From Pseudomonadota bacterium (GTDB lineage Bacteria; Pseudomonadota; Alphaproteobacteria; Ferrovibrionales; Ferrovibrionaceae), in the NCBI GenBank assembly GCA_023433835.1, contig JAEYTW010000516.1, positions 1-5,814 of the forward strand: a stretch of 5,814 nucleotides of DNA. The letters are read 5' to 3'. The position numbers and the translations under genes were made by a program. Below are positions 4,976-5,814 of the stretch, in pieces (the stretch's first letter is position 1; every line of letters starts with the position of its first letter). Below the pieces are notes generated by a model, which was given only the letters and a program-made list of their open reading frames with translations, did not search any database and was not told the DNA's origin.

Positions 4976-5814
4976 TGGCGCCGCTGGTCGTCGCCCGTTT
5001 CGATGCCGGTGCCGCCATCGGCCTCGGCCATCTGGTCCGCTGCCGCGCGCTGCTCGACCAGCTCGGCGGCCTCGGCTGGAGGCGGGCGGTGGCGATCAAC
5101 CGTGAAGGTGCGGCTTTTTTTCCTGCCTCCGACGTTGCCGCGCTGGTGGTCGACGGCGACGATGCCGGGCAGATGCGGGCGCGCTGGCCCGACGGCTGCG
5201 CGCTGGCGATCGTCGACCATTACGGCCGCGATGCCGGTTTCGAGCGATCGTTGCGCGGCTGGGCCCGCCGCATACTGGTGATCGACGACCTCGCCGACCG
5301 GCCGCACGATGCCGATTTCCTGCTCGATCAGACGCCGGGGCGCGGGGCCGCCGACTATGCCGGCCTGATCGGTCCGGGCACGCGGGGTCTCTTCGGCGGC
5401 GACCATGCGCTGCTGCGCCCGCAGTTCCAGGCGGCGCGACGCGCCGCGCTGGCCCGGCGCGACGGACGCGCAGTCGGGCGCATCGCGATCGCGTTCGGCG
5501 GCTCGGATCCCGACGACTGGACCAGCCGCGCCATTGAGGCGGTGGCGGGCTTGGGTTATGCCGGGGCACTGGATGTGGTGCTGGGCGCGGCCGCGCCCCA
5601 CGGCGACCGGGTCGCGGCGGCCTTGGGCCCGTTCGGCGACCGTGCCGTCCTGCATCGCGATGTCGCCGACATGGCTGGCCTGCTGGGCCGGGCCGACCTG
5701 GCGATCGGTGCCGCCGGCGTCTCCTCGTGGGAGCGTTGCGCGCTGGGCCTGCCTGCCGCGGCGGTCGTCATCGCCGACAACCAGCGCGCCTGCGCGGCTG
5801 CCGTGGCCGGTGCC
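4975..5814 (+). CDS. pseG: UDP-2,4-diacetamido-2,4,6-trideoxy-beta-L-altropyranose hydrolase (3' end missing)
   Basis: PseG hydrolyses the UDP-linked diacetamido-altrose, releasing UDP and the free sugar used by the synthase PseI. The frame is open for 280 codons to the window edge, so the C-terminus is cut. Family landmarks in order: RFDAGAAIGLGHLVRC (8-23) with His19 matching the catalytic His of the GxGHxxRC motif, IVDHYG (79-84), VIDDLADRPHD (102-112), LLDQTPG (116-122), ALLRPQF (145-151), FGGSDPDDWTS (174-184), GAAAPHG (204-210), and AIGAAGVSSWERCALGLP (243-260) followed by IADNQ. The fold is the GT-B type shared with MurG, with the later motifs forming the UDP-binding half. The ATG at 4975 overlaps the previous stop (TGATG), indicating coupled translation. 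A run of seven T (5115-5121) encodes two TTT codons in an otherwise GC-rich gene. No PseH-type acetyltransferase domain is seen in the part present. Confidence 0.94.
   Translation, partial: MAPLVVARFDAGAAIGLGHLVRCRALLDQLGGLGWRRAVAINREGAAFFPASDVAALVVDGDDAGQMRARWPDGCALAIVDHYGRDAGFERSLRGWARRILVIDDLADRPHDADFLLDQTPGRGAADYAGLIGPGTRGLFGGDHALLRPQFQAARRAALARRDGRAVGRIAIAFGGSDPDDWTSRAIEAVAGLGYAGALDVVLGAAAPHGDRVAAALGPFGDRAVLHRDVADMAGLLGRADLAIGAAGVSSWERCALGLPAAAVVIADNQRACAAAVAGA

Overview
The window is a high-GC (genes roughly two-thirds G+C), densely coded bacterial segment with every supported gene on the + strand. It looks like a flagellated Gram-negative. A SPOR/Sel1 periplasmic protein, a polyprenyl-phosphate sugar-phosphate transferase and a pseudaminic-acid gene set, with strong third-position GC bias, suggest an alphaproteobacterium, perhaps Rhodospirillales-like. 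That placement is inference from gene style, not from a marker gene.

Layout. Positions 1-519 hold the C-terminal part of a membrane glycosyltransferase of the MraY/WecA/WbpL superfamily. Positions 609-1142 encode a small exported protein with a Sel1-like repeat and a C-terminal SPOR domain. A 207-base, relatively AT-rich intergenic stretch (1143-1349) carries a possible promoter and foldable leader sequence. It precedes a 186-residue protein (1350-1910) with a short FlaG-like core and a low-complexity tail. A convincing intrinsic terminator (about 1938-1961) closes that unit.

From 2017 to the window end runs a tightly packed set: pseB (2017-3048), pseC (3045-4262), an SpsF-family cytidylyltransferase (4259-4975) and pseG (4975-5814, cut by the window edge). 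The junctions overlap by 4, 4 and 1 bases, so this is almost certainly one translationally coupled operon.

Together these genes make the pseudaminic acid (Pse) precursor. PseB dehydrates and epimerises UDP-GlcNAc. PseC aminates C4. PseH, not in the window, should acetylate. PseG removes UDP. PseI, not in the window, should condense the sugar with phosphoenolpyruvate. A cytidylyltransferase activates Pse as CMP-Pse, and here the SpsF-like protein is the candidate in place of the usual NeuA-like PseF. The FlaG-like neighbour points to flagellin glycosylation as the end use. The WbpL-like transferase leaves surface polysaccharide as an alternative.

I see no RNA genes, CRISPR arrays, insertion sequences or phage genes. 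The pathway is known. The less ordinary points are the SpsF-type enzyme in the PseF slot, the divergent FlaG-like protein and the regulatory layout around it. I do not find evidence of a wholly new system.
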